Assembly: GCA_037783545.1 (NCBI GenBank)
Contig: JBBELK010000062.1
Location: 1,550,001-1,614,000, forward strand
Source of the DNA: Henricia sp. BOLD:AAB3569
Taxonomy: Eukaryota > Echinodermata > Asteroidea > Spinulosida > Echinasteridae
Reading direction: 5' to 3'
DNA: 64,000 nt
Of the stretch, positions 48,121-59,944 are shown one piece after another. The position numbers and the translations under genes are program-made. The notes under the pieces are model-generated. The model searched no databases. It had not been told where the DNA came from and was given only the letters and a program-made list of their open reading frames with translations. Numbering within the stretch: the first letter of the stretch is position 1; the number at the start of each line of letters is the position of its first letter.

Positions 48121-48165
48121 GCAAGGAACTTTGAACTTAAACTTTGAACTTAAACTTTGAACTTG
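48121..48165. repeat. 12-bp tandem repeat
   Basis: Three units of about AACTTTGAACTTA. Confidence 0.75.
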
Positions 48166-48841
48166 ATTTAAGATAATGTCGTCATTTGAAATAATTATAC
48201 AGGCAACTTGAAACTAAACAAAACAGACAATTCTCACACACACAATAGATTTCTATATATAATTTTAATAACCAATCCAATAACACAACATGGATCTACA
48301 CAAACATACTTTTGAGGATGTTTTCTAAAGAGTTGAAGTTTTGGTACAATGATTGCTAAGTTTTAAGTGTTATTGATAATTCGTGTTAAATGTTCTTTAA
48401 CAAGTGTTGTTTTGTTTAGCTCTTAAAAGGGGAGATGATGTGCACGAACTACATGTTCTGTATACATTACGTTTGTCACGAACTACACGTTCAAAATAGT
48501 AACATCAGAAAGGAGAGAATAAAATGGCGGTCCCCGCATACTGTTGCTAAGCAGTTTAGAAACCGGGGAGTTCGTTCCAGTTTCTTTTGATTAAGAACCC
48601 ACAACCACAACACTACGAAGGACAATTATGTAGGCCTATACGTTACTAATCCATCAGTACGAATTAAGTACATATTGTAATTACGTAGCCTATTACTAAC
48701 AATTCGTAATTACGGATTGCTAATTCGTAATTAACATTTATAATTAATTCGTAGTTACGAATTACTTAATTCGTAATTACCAACTAATAACATATAGGGC
48801 CTACTTGCAGTGACGCTAATGGTCCTTCGTAGGATTCAATG
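48166..48841. other. Stretch without recognised gene
   Basis: It includes AT-rich palindromic words of the type AATTCGTAATTAC at 48695-48780. No coding frame is supported. Confidence 0.5.
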
Positions 48842-48854
48842 CTCCAGATAGGTT

Positions 48855-49141
48855 GTTGTTGTTGTTGTTGTATATTTTATGGCATCTTCGGCAACTAAGG
48901 CCCTTTATGCCATCAACTATACGGTTTTAGCTTTAACTATACTATATTATCAACTTGAGATGACGAAGAAGGAGTTGCAGTTTTAGAAGTGAGAGGAAAA
49001 CCCCCAGAGAAATGCCCTAGGGGAAAACCCACGCGGTCAAGTAGGGACTGCAAACCCAATCCACATACACGCCCCGGATTCGAACCCGGGACGCCAGAGG
49101 TGAAAGGCGAGGAAAGAACCCGTACGCCAACCCGACCGCCC
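48855..49141 (-). mobile_element. tRNA-derived SINE (family 1), full copy with target duplication
   Basis: On the minus strand it runs from the tRNA-Glu-like head to a (CAA)n tail. It is flanked by the exact 13-mer CTCCAGATAGGTT at 48842-48854 and 49142-49154, the target duplication of LINE-driven insertion. Confidence 0.9.
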
Positions 49142-49154
49142 CTCCAGATAGGTT

Positions 49155-50139
49155 CGGCTAGACAAATGCGATATGTGCATTAAGTGTTGCATTAAAGTGA
49201 CACACCAGCTTTGTTGGGCTATTTTGGGCTCGAAATAGACCCATACATTATTCTGAAGCGCTTTACAGAGTAAATTAGATATATCTTGAAAAGACGCCGT
49301 CAAATTTGGCCGTTTTTGAGCATTTAAAAATTTTTTTTAAGGTCACATGACTTTCGGAACCAGATTCTGGTTCCAAAAAGTCACATGGTCTTGCATGTTA
49401 GTTTTGTGTTCAGCCGCATTAATGTTTTCTACTGCAGAACTGCACCAAATTCAACTCTGATTTACCCCCACTATTTATAAGATATTGACAAAAGAGAGAC
49501 TATTTATACAGGTATGAAACAAAGTTGAACATATGTATGAAATTTCAAAATAAATGTTTGTTTCGAGAGTCCGGAGAACGGGAGCGAGCGCGTGCTACGG
49601 CAGGCTACCGTGGAGTGTAGGATATTTGCCCCGCGCAGCACGGCAAATAGCCTGAGTCCACACACGGCTTGGTGTGTTGCTCCGGTGTACGTTTGTGAAG
49701 ACAAAACATGATGCCAACTCCCGGCAAAAGAAAACGGAAATTCCTATTCAGTCGCCCGGGCTGTCTAGTGAAATAGTGAGCAGAAAATTTGAGATATCCT
49801 GAGTAGGAGAAGAGCGAATCGTTTGTCACAAAATCGTGAAGCTCGCGCGTAGTTGCAACGGCTGGTAAAGCGTATAACCCGTCTTTTGACGGTTTTTTTT
49901 AAATTTTGCACTTCTTTAGTAAATTACGGGATATTTTGATGATATTTTTTTCACAACGACCATCAAACAAGTATTGTCAATGCTGCTACATCTCTAAATC
50001 ATGTAAACAGTAAAATGACAATGGAAAGGAAAGCAAAGCCGCGTTAGTTGGTATTGCGACTTTTGCATGTATAATGAAATTCGAAGAGCCGCCCTTTCAT
50101 TAATTTTCGACAGCTCAACCTGGTACAACAAAGGCTTAA
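49155..50139. other. Stretch without recognised gene
   Basis: A hairpin around GGAACCAGA / TGGTTCC with outer arms TCACATGACTTT and AAAAAGTCACATG lies at 49342-49391. Frames near 49500-49830 look fortuitous. Confidence 0.5.
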
Positions 50140-50345
50140 TGCACATACCAATGGTTTCCCCCACCCTCCCCCCGGGCTACCCCACCTAAGAGGTGGGATT
50201 GTCACTTTTTTTGTGGCAAAATCCCCATCCCTGGGGCAACATTTAGGTGACAACAATCCCCACCCTCGGGTGCAAAACATGCGCGTCTTGTATACAAATA
50301 CACGGGTCAAATGCCCCACCTTGGGGCATGAAAAAAGTGACCAAA
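50140..50345. repeat. Degenerate repeat of short CCCC/GGGG hairpins
   Basis: Successive small palindromes (CCCCACCTAAGAGGTGGGA, CCCCATCCCTGGGG, CCCCACCTTGGGG) alternate with GTCAC / GTGAC words. It is related to 24560-24745. Confidence 0.55.
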
Positions 50346-50437
50346 CCTCCTAACTTAACAATCATATAAAATACATTGTGTACATCGCAAAAGTAATATT
50401 ATTAACAAAAAAAAGACAAAATATTAAATAAAAAAGG

Positions 50438-50680
50438 TTGTTGTTGTTGTTGTTGTTGTTGATTTTACGGCATCTTCAGCTTTAGCTTTAACTATACTTT
50501 ATTTTCAACTTGAGTTTTAGAAGTGGGAAGAAACCCCCAGAGAAATCCCCAGGGAAAACACACGCGGTCAAGTAGGGACTCCAAAACCAAACCCAATCCA
50601 CATACACGCCCCTCGGATTCGAACCCGGGACGCCAGAGGTAAAAGGCGAGGAAAGAACCACTACGCCAAACCGACCGCCC
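50438..50680 (-). mobile_element. tRNA-derived SINE (family 1), third copy
   Basis: Flanked by the exact 11-mer AATAAAAAAGG (50427-50437 and 50681-50691). Minus orientation with a (CAA)n tail at the left, B box GGTTCGAATCC, and slightly shortened body. Confidence 0.9.
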
Positions 50681-50739
50681 AATAAAAAAGGTGGAAATTG
50701 TACAGTAAGATAACTTTTTGATCGTAACGTAGTGACACA

Positions 50740-51282
50740 AATCAAAACCGCGCTGTTTCGCTTTAGTAGCAGAATTATAAATCGGACTGACATGACTAAA
50801 GTTTGCTTTCCGACTATATTTTATTACTGCTAATAGCTGTAGCATAATTTCTACTCACATTGGAACCTCCCTGTAAAATATCCGATTGCACAAAACCAGT
50901 ATTTCGACTAGAAAAAAGACTTTTAATAACCCTTTGAGTGAAACGAACTCGTGCGTTGAACGATCCATGGGGGACACTGGCTGGTGCCCATTCATTTGCT
51001 GTGTTACACCGCGCTAAGCTAGCTGGGAACCCGTTACCAATCGCAAGTATTGGACTGGTTTCCGCTCCACATACCACGAATGGTTCTCATATTCAATTGT
51101 TGTATGTGTAATAGGTGGAGCGGAATCCAGTCTTCACGGAACAGCGCCACCAACAACACAAATAGTCAGGTGCATCATGTGCGCTGTTAGCGATTCGCGC
51201 AAATAAAGCCAGGGTACCGGGCTGCTTTGCGCCAAACATTTTCAAAGTCGTTGTTTTTGCAGACACAGATGTAGCGGTGTGT
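50740..51282. repeat. Repeat Y, copy 1
   Basis: Nearly identical to 53629-54172. It contains a 17-bp inverted repeat (ACTGGTTTCCGCTCCAC at 51054-51070 and its near complement at 51115-51131). Minus-strand frames here are not recognised as protein. Confidence 0.9.
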
Positions 51283-53256
51283 CCCTCCACTATCAGATAA
51301 TCCGATTACAGCCAATTATCACCTCTGGCTGGACTGCAGAAAACCATGCGGCCGCGCTGCTGCCCATCGATTTTACGACCCGGATTACAGCCCTTTGTTG
51401 CCGATCAGTGTTACCGCATGACTGTGCATACTGGAGTAATGAAACGTTCGTGCGTGATAGTTGGGCCATAACGAACGAACAAACGATTTCTTCTTTCGCA
51501 TGCGCAGTCCAACTATGTGCAATGTGTGCCTGCAACATATACAGCACGAGAATCGCGACAAAATTCCCGATCGATTGATATAAAACTTCGCTAAACTTCT
51601 GAAATATTTCACCAAAAATCGTCCAACCTAAGTGTGGATTACTCTGAAAGGTTGGGGAAAATATGATATCATATTTTTGTATTTTGGGGGCTGTTCCGGG
51701 CTGTTCCGAGTGTTAAAAAATGAGGGGTTTATGTGACGGGTATTCTTCTTTCGATTCGTGCGTGGCATTTCATGGAGCAATTGAGAGCAGCAGAGAAAAG
51801 GGATGTTTTCTCCGCGTGCGTGATTGCGATTTTTTACTTCCGGGTTGTGTCTCGACAACAAAAGTACAATGTGGTGGATCGTTTTTCCTGGCATTTTATG
51901 CAGTTTTACAATCAATGTTGTAAATTATTTTTACTTTTTCATTTTTTGGAAAGAATTGAGTACATTGCCTTGTGTACAAAACACACTGAGACTGGCCGAA
52001 GTGTTTTTTTTTTAAGAGAGCCTCAATTTTTTTTCCTCTCTTTTTCTCAACCAGGATCGACTCGCCGGAACAGTACTTCACTGAGCAAAATAAAAAATGA
52101 TGACGTCCCTCAACATTGTATCTGGTCAAGTGAAGGCAAAAAAGGGGCAACACACAAGTCGACCTACCCATGGATGGCTCCATGTATTTATTGAAGTACT
52201 CCTTGGGAGTGAAAACGATGAAGAGCAAGAAATCGGAGTATATTGGAGTTGAAATTTTACTTGTGAACTGTTTCCGGGGCTGTCTTTATTAGCACAATGG
52301 AAGTTATAACTTATTAGGCCTATCGTGTCTGTGGTTTGCATTTTGTAATGAAGTTGGGACATTTTGTAAATTTTAAATTGTCATTATAAAGCAATTATAA
52401 AATATTACATAATGTACTGTATAACAAAAGGAACATGTTTAAGTTTAGGAAATTTCATTTGATCACTTGCAAAAAATTTGTTTACATTGTATTTAAATTT
52501 TGGATCGAAATCCATATCTGACCAATGGTTTATCTTTATTGGTTTATCTTATGACCTGTAAAATTGATGAAAATATTAGGATTTTAATATTAAAAAAGGC
52601 GACTTTTTCTAAATCCTTAACGGGAAGAAAAAAAGTGCTAACAAATTTTATTGCCGGTATTTGGGAATTTTCTACAATTACAGGCTAGACTATACATCAG
52701 CATGCATGCTAGATAAGATAGCAAACTAAAAAAAAACTTTGACATTAAACAAAATATAAATCAAGGTGTTTTTCTCAACAAAAACGCCACAGTCTGTGTT
52801 GATTTATACACTAAAAACCCTAGAAATTGGCGTTATTTTCTTGTATATATCTGCAGCAGAAACCCTTGAAAACAGCAGCTCTAAAAACAATCACCTTTGC
52901 AGGGCCGTATTTCGTATTAAAGTCGGATAAAGTTCGTCGAAACTTTGCCCGATCGTCGATTGAAATCTTCTGCTTGCCGTATCCGACATTTCAGCCAATT
53001 TGAGCATGGTACTGTGAGAAAAAACTGGTTCGAACCAGATCGCTCCGATCGAGAGATGCGTTACCCCGCATGCGCAGCCATGCCAGGCTTGATCGGTGAC
53101 GTCATAAGCTTGTTATAGGAGTTGGAGCTCGGACCGGGAGGTGCGAATTTTGCGGTTTTGCTCTGCTGGTTTTATGAGCGCGGTAACACACATGGAATGT
53201 TTGATCTGTGCCTCGTTCTAACTCCTGTCTTTCCTTCCTCCATACCTTCCTCCATG
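51283..53256. other. Stretch without recognised gene
   Basis: A 153-residue frame at 51733-52194 has low-complexity Phe-rich composition and no splice or domain support. A TGGTTCGAACCA palindrome lies near 53026. Confidence 0.5.
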
Positions 53257-53624
53257 GTTCATAACTGTTCAACACTCTGCAGTCCGCTCCCGAAAAATTA
53301 GTTTACAAAAAAAATCGGTGGTATTTCGACGATATCTTCGGAAATATGCGGCCTAGAAGCGTGGGAGTTTCTGATTCCTAATGAGACAAATATGACGGAT
53401 GTTATGATGTAAAAATCTCATGACCCATGAGGTAAGCCCCGGGGAATTATGGATAAAAATGTGATCTGGTCACACTCCTTTAATAGAGTCAAACCTCGAT
53501 AAAAAGAGCAAGATTAGCACAACATTGTGAGTGCTTGTAACAAGGAAAATTCCAGGTCCTAATCTTTAATTGTTCTTTACTGTTTTCATTACTGATAATA
53601 CAATATTGCTGCTATAACAAGGTA
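53257..53624. repeat. Repeat X, copy 1
   Basis: A 368-bp segment that appears identical to 54171-54538, separated from it by repeat Y. Confidence 0.93.
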
Positions 53625-53628
53625 TCAA

Positions 53629-54172
53629 AATCAAAACCGCGCTGTTTCGCTTTAGTAGCAGAATTATAAATCGGACTGACATGACTAAAGTTTGCTTTCC
53701 GACTATATTTTATTACTGCTAATAGCTGTAGCATAATTTCTACTCACATTGGAACCTCCCTGTAAAATATCCGATTGCGCAAAACCAGTATTTCGACTAG
53801 AAAAAAAGACTTTTAATAACCCTTTGAGTGAAACGAACTCGTGCGTTGAACGATCCGTGGGGGACACTGGCTGGTGCCCATTCATTTGCTGTGTTACACC
53901 GCGCTAAGCTAGCTGGGAACCCGTTACCAATCGCAAGTATTGGACTGGTTTCCGCTCCACATACCACGAATGGTTCTCATATTCAATTGTTGTATGTGTA
54001 ATAGGTGGAGCGGAATCCAGTCTTCACGGAACAGCGCCACCAACAACACAAATAGTCAGGTGCATCATGTGCGCTGTTAGCGATTCGAGCAAATAAAGCC
54101 AGGGTACCGGGCTGCTTTGCGCCAAACATTTTCAAAGTCGTTGTTTTTGCAGACACAGATGTAGCGGTGTGT
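53629..54172. repeat. Repeat Y, copy 2, lying between two X copies
   Basis: It matches 50740-51282 with only a few differences. Its ends coincide with the inner ends of X1 and X2. Confidence 0.93.
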
Positions 54173-54538
54173 TCATAACTGTTCAACACTCTGCAGTCCG
54201 CTCCCGAAAAATTAGTTTACAAAAAAAATCGGTGGTATTTCGACGATATCTTCGGAAATATGCGGCCTAGAAGCGTGGGAGTTTCTGATTCCTAATGAGA
54301 CAAATATGACGGATGTTATGATGTAAAAATCTCATGACCCATGAGGTAAGCCCCGGGGAATTATGGATAAAAATGTGATCTGGTCACACTCCTTTAATAG
54401 AGTCAAACCTCGATAAAAAGAGCAAGATTAGCACAACATTGTGAGTGCTTGTAACAAGGAAAATTCCAGGTCCTAATCTTTAATTGTTCTTTACTGTTTT
54501 CATTACTGATAATACAATATTGCTGCTATAACAAGGTA
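54171..54538. repeat. Repeat X, copy 2
   Basis: Direct repeat of 53257-53624. The junction after the final GGTA differs (AATG here, TCAA in copy 1). Confidence 0.93.
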
Positions 54539-55165
54539 ATGTGGATACGAGTTTTGACTGTACTGTGCGCGTAAACCTTATCAACAGATTGATGGCATAA
54601 AGCTTGTCTCATCTGACATACATGTAACTATTTAATGGACGCAAAAATGGACGGTGTGCATAGCGCCCTCTGTTTGCTTTAGTAACTCCAGAGGGCGCTG
54701 TATTAATTTTGCGAGGCAACTCAGAGGACGATGTGGTGCCACAAACATCATTTCAGTTGTCCTCCAATGTACGATTAAACACGTGTAGTGAATATCAGGG
54801 TTGTAGTCGAGTCCATCACGAGTCTTTCACAGGTCCACAGCCAATAAAATCACAAGTCCGTGTCACAATTGTGTAGTAACAAGAAGCAAACGATGAACAC
54901 GCACAAAAGAATGCCTTCGTTGGAGTTCATTTGAATAGCTTGTGACATGAATTAAGACCCAGGGACTTGTGGTGGACTTGTGAAGGCTTGTGAGGATTTG
55001 TGGTGGACTTGTAATGGACTCGACTACAACCGTAGATACAGGATGCAGTGATCATAAAGTTGTTAAAATGTGAAAAAACATTGATAGTGACGACTGCATG
55101 AAAATGGCCTAAATAATTACAAATAGTGACAAATGATTAGTAATGATTTTTTTATTAAGTGTGCA
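54539..55165. other. Stretch without recognised gene
   Basis: It contains an 11-bp perfect inverted repeat AGCGCCCTCTG / CAGAGGGCGCT (54662-54672 and 54689-54699) and GGACTTGTGA-type short repeats near 54965-55020. Confidence 0.5.
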
Positions 55166-55170
55166 TATAA

Positions 55171-56403
55171 GAGCCCGTTCTCACTTGGAAATCGCTTCGT
55201 TCCAGATGATTAGTTAATCATCGTTAGTTAATGAAGCGTGCGTTCTCATCTCACTTAACGAAGATCGAACGCGAAGAGCGAATAAAGACCGGTACCGTAC
55301 ACATTAAGGGTGCACCCAAGTAAATAGGCAGAGATCCGTGCGCCGAGCTCATGAATATTGTGTATGCCCTCAAATTCTTTTATATTAGAGAGAATTGCAA
55401 GGTGAACAAGTGTGGTCTTGTGGGAAAACTGGCCACCATCGTGATGTGGGGTATTTTTTCTTCCAACTACAAACATTTTGGAGAATGTAGCTCGTGTAAG
55501 TTGTCCTATTTTCCCCAGTAGCGAATGTGACTTTTTTTCCAAAATGGCGCTGGTCTGTTTGGCAATTTTCACTCTTGCAGGAGTAGTTTTGTTTCATGTG
55601 GAAATTAGGGAGTGAAAGTGACGGATTACCCCTATAAAATTGAACAGAATTGAAAAGATGAGATTTCAATAAGTATTTTGGTTGTCGTCTCCAGACGCTG
55701 AAAGAGTTATGAGTATTTTCATTAAAATGATTGTTGAAAATTGTGCATTTAGCATTGGTTCCTACGGGAGCCATATTTACTGGTGTGCAACCTTAAAGCG
55801 AACGAAGTTGTGCGACGCCCTCTGTTGGTTTATTTTTTTACACTTCCGGTTTAAAATTGTAGACTGGTCCCCTGTCCATGTGCGATACGCTGATCTCGCT
55901 ATACGACGAAGGGGAAGTAAATATGAGGACAGGGAACCATTCTATTAAAATTGTGACCTTAAGACCCGACGTGAGCCCGTATATACCAGAAATAAGTTTA
56001 CCAGAAATAAGTTCACTTATAATATGTCAAATCGCTCCGTCGAACGAAGGGAGGGTTCGCATTAGAAATTTGCTTAGTCGAATGAAGTGATCAATGTCTT
56101 CGTCGAATGAAGCGACCTCTTCATCGAAAGAAGCTAATTTGCTTCAGCGAATGAAGAGATTCTGATCATCATCAAATGAAGAGACGTGCGTTCACATCAG
56201 TAAATCTCTTCGTCGAATCATCGTCGGTGTCTCTGGCCATTTCTAATTATAATTCTTCATGGGTTTCCTCACGCTTGCAAGTGACAGTGCAATGAGCACT
56301 ATTGAGAAATCCTGGGTATGAATACCAGAAAGAAATAATAATAATAATAATATTAATCGTCGAATCGTCGTCGAAATAAGCGATTTATCTAGTGAGAACG
56401 GGG
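55171..56403. mobile_element. 1.2-kb terminal-inverted-repeat element, non-coding
   Basis: The left end GAGCCCGTTCTCACT and right end AGTGAGAACGGGG are inverted repeats, flanked by TATAA on both sides (55166-55170 and 56404-56408). The interior is rich in CTTCGTCGAATGAAGCGA-like words that alternate in both orientations. No transposase is seen. Confidence 0.65.
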
Positions 56404-56560
56404 TATAACTTATGCTGATCTGAAAGAACAACTAACTGGCTGTAAAAACCAACAGATGTGACTGGTTCAAATCTGAATGAACACCATGCGATTTTAGATC
56501 TCGTTTATTTGGCTTTGACACCTAACCAGAACATACAATTTCGCATTTGCAGAAGTATTA

Positions 56561-56815
56561 TTACATATGGGAATCGTATGTTCCCTTATCCCGTTCCCCA
56601 GTAATCCGGCTTGTTGAAGTCTTGTCTTCACGCCGTGCACCCAAGAGTTTCTCTCGCCACAACCCCCTCACGCGACGATTGAGGCAAAAGGATGCGAAAA
56701 TGAAGAAACCCTGAAGGTAATTCAGGACGATGTTGATGTAGGTGACGACAAGGTTGCCGTTTAAGAGCTGTTTGAGGAATCCAAGAACCCAGGTGATGCC
56801 GACTAGCCCACTCAA
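56561..56815 (-). CDS. SRCR/somatomedin B class B-type GPCR, last exon (TM6, TM7, tail)
   Basis: The exon follows CTCCAG and begins LSGLVGITWVLGF, the TM6 signature of class B/adhesion receptors. It continues to TM7 with 'NIVLNYLQGFFIFASFCLN', which holds the family hallmark Gln-Gly-x-Phe-Ile-Phe. A basic cytoplasmic tail with Arg/Lys and Ser/Thr residues ends at the stop (56563-56561). It joins the previous coding exon in phase 0. The roughly 620-bp intron between them carries a SINE. Confidence 0.85.
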   Translation of the reverse strand: MSGLVGITWVLGFLKQLLNGNLVVTYINIVLNYLQGFFIFASFCLNRRVRGLWREKLLGARREDKTSTSRITGERDKGTYDSHM

Positions 56816-57035
56816 CTGGAGATCATAGAAAGTTAAAAAGAGTAGGCATTGGAGGTACGTAGAATCTGATGCACCTGGCAGTTTATTTTGTACACAAACA
56901 TGTGGGGCCTGTCAGACAGTCTGCGCTTGCCTTGGAAGATACAGATTTGACTGGGGAACTTACTAAAATATAAATTACGTTCGCGCATATCAATTGGATG
57001 TTTACGATTTTTTAAATTTTATTTTACATGTTCAC

Positions 57036-57355
57036 GCGTGTGGTCTAGTGGGTATGAAGCGGGACTCCCAATCAGAGGTTGGGGGTTCGAGCCCCACTTC
57101 GACCAACGTGTCTGTGTCCCTGGGCAAGGCACTTAATCCCAGTTGCCTCGTCAACCCAAGCGATATATGGGAAGCTGTTAAGGGGAATGCCACAATCTAA
57201 CTGCTGATAGGGTTGTACGCCTGACCAGCAGCCACCTAGTTGAAGCGAAATGGTTCTGGTGATTCCCTGATGGCAGCGGTAATAATGGTAACTGCGCCTT
57301 GAGCACCCTGCAGGGTGGATATGTGCGCTATACAAATCTAATCATTATCATTATT
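57036..57355 (+). mobile_element. tRNA-derived SINE (family 2), plus copy in a receptor intron
   Basis: Same family as 18985-19278. The head GCGTGTGGTCTAGTGGG has a tRNA-Gly(CCC)-like region CTCCCAATCAGAGG and B box GGTTCGAGCCC. The tail contains TGAGCACCCTGCAGGGTGG and CGCTATACAAATC, ending in ATT-type repeats. It is antisense to the receptor gene. Confidence 0.85.
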
Positions 57356-57435
57356 AACAACTAACGTCATATTTTTTTTCTTGGTCTACTTCTTCTGTAT
57401 GCTCACTTCTTTCTTTTGCTTCCATATTTTTTTAC

Positions 57436-59753
57436 CTTAGCACTGATGCCCAGCTCAGTCGCAATGCCTTCAACCTCGCTCTCTTTACGAGCTAACTTGC
57501 TCTTCTCACGACTTCGTCTCAGATTGACAACCGAAAAGACGAAGAGACCAACAATCACCATCAAACAGACAGACACAGGAGCCACAAAGACAACAAGGAG
57601 AACCGTGTGATTTGAAATCCAACAGAACCCGTACTCGCCATAGATTGGTGGCAGATTGGTGCAGCCGCAGAACTGAAGAATCAAGCAGATACAGACGACA
57701 AGAAGTGGGAGGCCCCATGCGAAGCCCGCGTAGGACATCAGCAGCCGACGGTCTTCAGATGGACTTGCTTGCTGAGGTCGCGATAGGGTCCCCAGAACTC
57801 TAGCCACCTTGTAGGATAACACGGACATCCAGAGAAAGGCTACGAGCCATGTGTAATGAGCGATGGCAGCTCCAACGATACAGGCGATCGGATTCTCAGA
57901 TAGCCAGATGGACAACATAAAGAACAACATGGCAATAAACAGCGCAACTACTAGATTCATGAGAGACTTGCCAGCCAGATTCCGCAGGCTTGGTATAGCG
58001 CTGTACGTGATGAAAGTCGCAGCCAGCGAACAAAGCGACACTGCATTACCAACCACTGACAGAGCTCGTCTCAGTTGAGGCTCAAACCCTTCAACTACGG
58101 GCAATCCTCCAGGGGATTCTAACAAGGAACACACAACAGCTCTGCCATCTGACAGCAAAACGAAGTCATCCTCGAGAACTATCTGACCCGTAGATCTTAC
58201 CTGAATGGCCGGCATATCATTTCGTGGCACCTGCTCAAACCCAACCCTCTCAAGAATCAGCAGGGTAGAGCAGTTCAATTGTCCAATCTTAAGACAAACC
58301 TTAGACGCTGTTGTTTTGAGGTACACTTTATCTTCCGAGTTGTAGTAGAATGTCACAACTGCCAGGAAGTGACCGTTGTTGCTTGAGTTGTTCCGGTCTT
58401 TGTTAAATGGTACGTCTGATGCACTAATAGTACTGCAAGCACATTCAACAAACTGGCTGGCGCTGAATGGAACTAACAAGTAAACACTAGAGCCATTGCA
58501 GACTGCACCTTTCGTAGCATTGCTTGATTCATTTATGCTTAAAGCCTTGCCAAGCATCTTCTCAAACGCAGCCGCATCATCGAACAAATCTAGCAAAATA
58601 TAAATTGATGATTCGTTTCCTTCTTCTTTAACTGCTTGGGCGTTGGATTCATTTAGCATCCCGAATAGGCATCCTGATGAATCTGTTCCGTTGAGGCGAG
58701 TTTGAGCAGGAGTAGTCTTGCAACGGCCCTCTATGATCTCGAACCCAATGTTGCAGGTGAATTCTCGACATCTCTGCAGAAAAGGGTCGTAAATGTAACC
58801 GTTGTTGCACGATTCTTGCGAATATTGCGTCGACGAAGGAGACAGATCAAAGAGGACATCAATGCTAATAAAGTTGTCCAAAGCTCCAAAACCCTCTTTT
58901 TCCAGAAGAATCGGATCGCACAAAGGTACACCTATTGTCTGACACACTTCCGGGACAGCACTTGGAAACTCCTGGCAACTTTTAAAGAAAATATTTGCAT
59001 TGCATAAAAGGCAGTGTATATTCTTAAACCGTAATCCACCAACTGTAAGCGAAGCGAGGTATGTAGCGCACAGGCCGGCTAAGGCGGTACCGTTAAACTC
59101 ATTGGGGCAAGACTTGATGACATTAACAAATGTCGAAGAGTATCTAAGCTGAGCTCTCCCCTCGGCGGGAGGTTTTATGATCCACCTTCCGGTGGGGTAG
59201 CCCCGGACGACGATGTTGAAGTTGGGGATGCGGGTGAGTGGTAGTTCAAATGGGCCGTGGGATCGCTCTAACTCGACAGCTACCGACCACTTTCGGAGTC
59301 CCTCCAGAGATATGCCATTACATATTGCGCAGAAGACATTCTTGTAGTGTTTTTGAGACTGGTCATCATACACAGGGATCGACCCAATGATGTCATTCGG
59401 ATCAACAACCGCCTCACAACCTTCCCGGGTTTCTTCGTCCGGCCATGGTGCCGGACATCGACTGACCAGGACGTATCCTTTCAGGCCATACCATCCATTG
59501 GGCAAAAGAACAGATTCATACATATCTTGCATGAGAAGATACTCATTAGATGTATCTCTCGATACGTCACCATTTTGACTGAAGCACTTGTAAGCAAAAT
59601 CGTAACAGCAGTCGCCAAATTGTATGCAAAGTGCATCGCATTTACATTCATCCAGGTTGTTGCATTCACTGTGGCACATTCTCTTATCTGACACAGACTG
59701 GCTAATGTGACCAATTGGTTCGCTGAAATATGGATTGGTTGTAAACTCTTCAT
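57436..59753 (-). CDS. SRCR/somatomedin B class B-type GPCR, main exon (SMB to TM5)
   Basis: A cell-surface seven-helix receptor of secretin/adhesion-like (class B) type, likely an orphan related to invertebrate Methuselah-like receptors. Numbering follows the frame beginning at 59766. A somatomedin B domain (Cys31 to Cys61, with the typical paired CC of 'GDCCYDF') is followed by a long cysteine-rich, N-glycosylation-site-rich ectodomain including 'YKNVFCAICNG' (141-151). Helices lie at about TM1 568-590, TM2 600-622, TM3 628-655, TM4 676-698 and TM5 720-748. Cys629 or its neighbourhood and Cys715 ('GFCWIS') fit the conserved extracellular disulfide. No GPS autoproteolysis motif is visible before TM1, unlike typical adhesion GPCRs. 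The coding exon ends at Lys777 before GTAAAA; residues after that in the open frame are intronic. It starts after CAG at 59754 with two bases of a split codon. Confidence 0.88.
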
Positions 59754-59944
59754 CTGGGTCAAACAAAACAAATCAAAACAAAAGGAGATGTCAAGCAAAG
59801 CATTAGCAGGAAATCACAGCTCTTTTGTCTGTGGGGCAACAAATGTTTGAGATGCGTTGTGTTTCATTGTTTGCATTATATTGATAGGGGGTCATTGTTC
59901 CGGTATATACTGCCGCGTTCTTTGGCCAATATGGCAGTTCCGCG

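Noticed and set aside
48105-48124. U1 snRNA-like word ATACTTACCTG
   Set aside because: Only the first bases match, with no U1 body following. It is better read as the complement of a splice-donor-like sequence.
50814-51077. 87-residue minus-strand frame in repeat Y, similar frame in the second copy
   Set aside because: The frame is shortened differently in copy 2 and belongs to a duplicated repeat, with no known protein.
51733-52194. 153-residue plus-strand frame
   Set aside because: Phe-rich, low-complexity composition, competing frames on the other strand and no splice or domain support.
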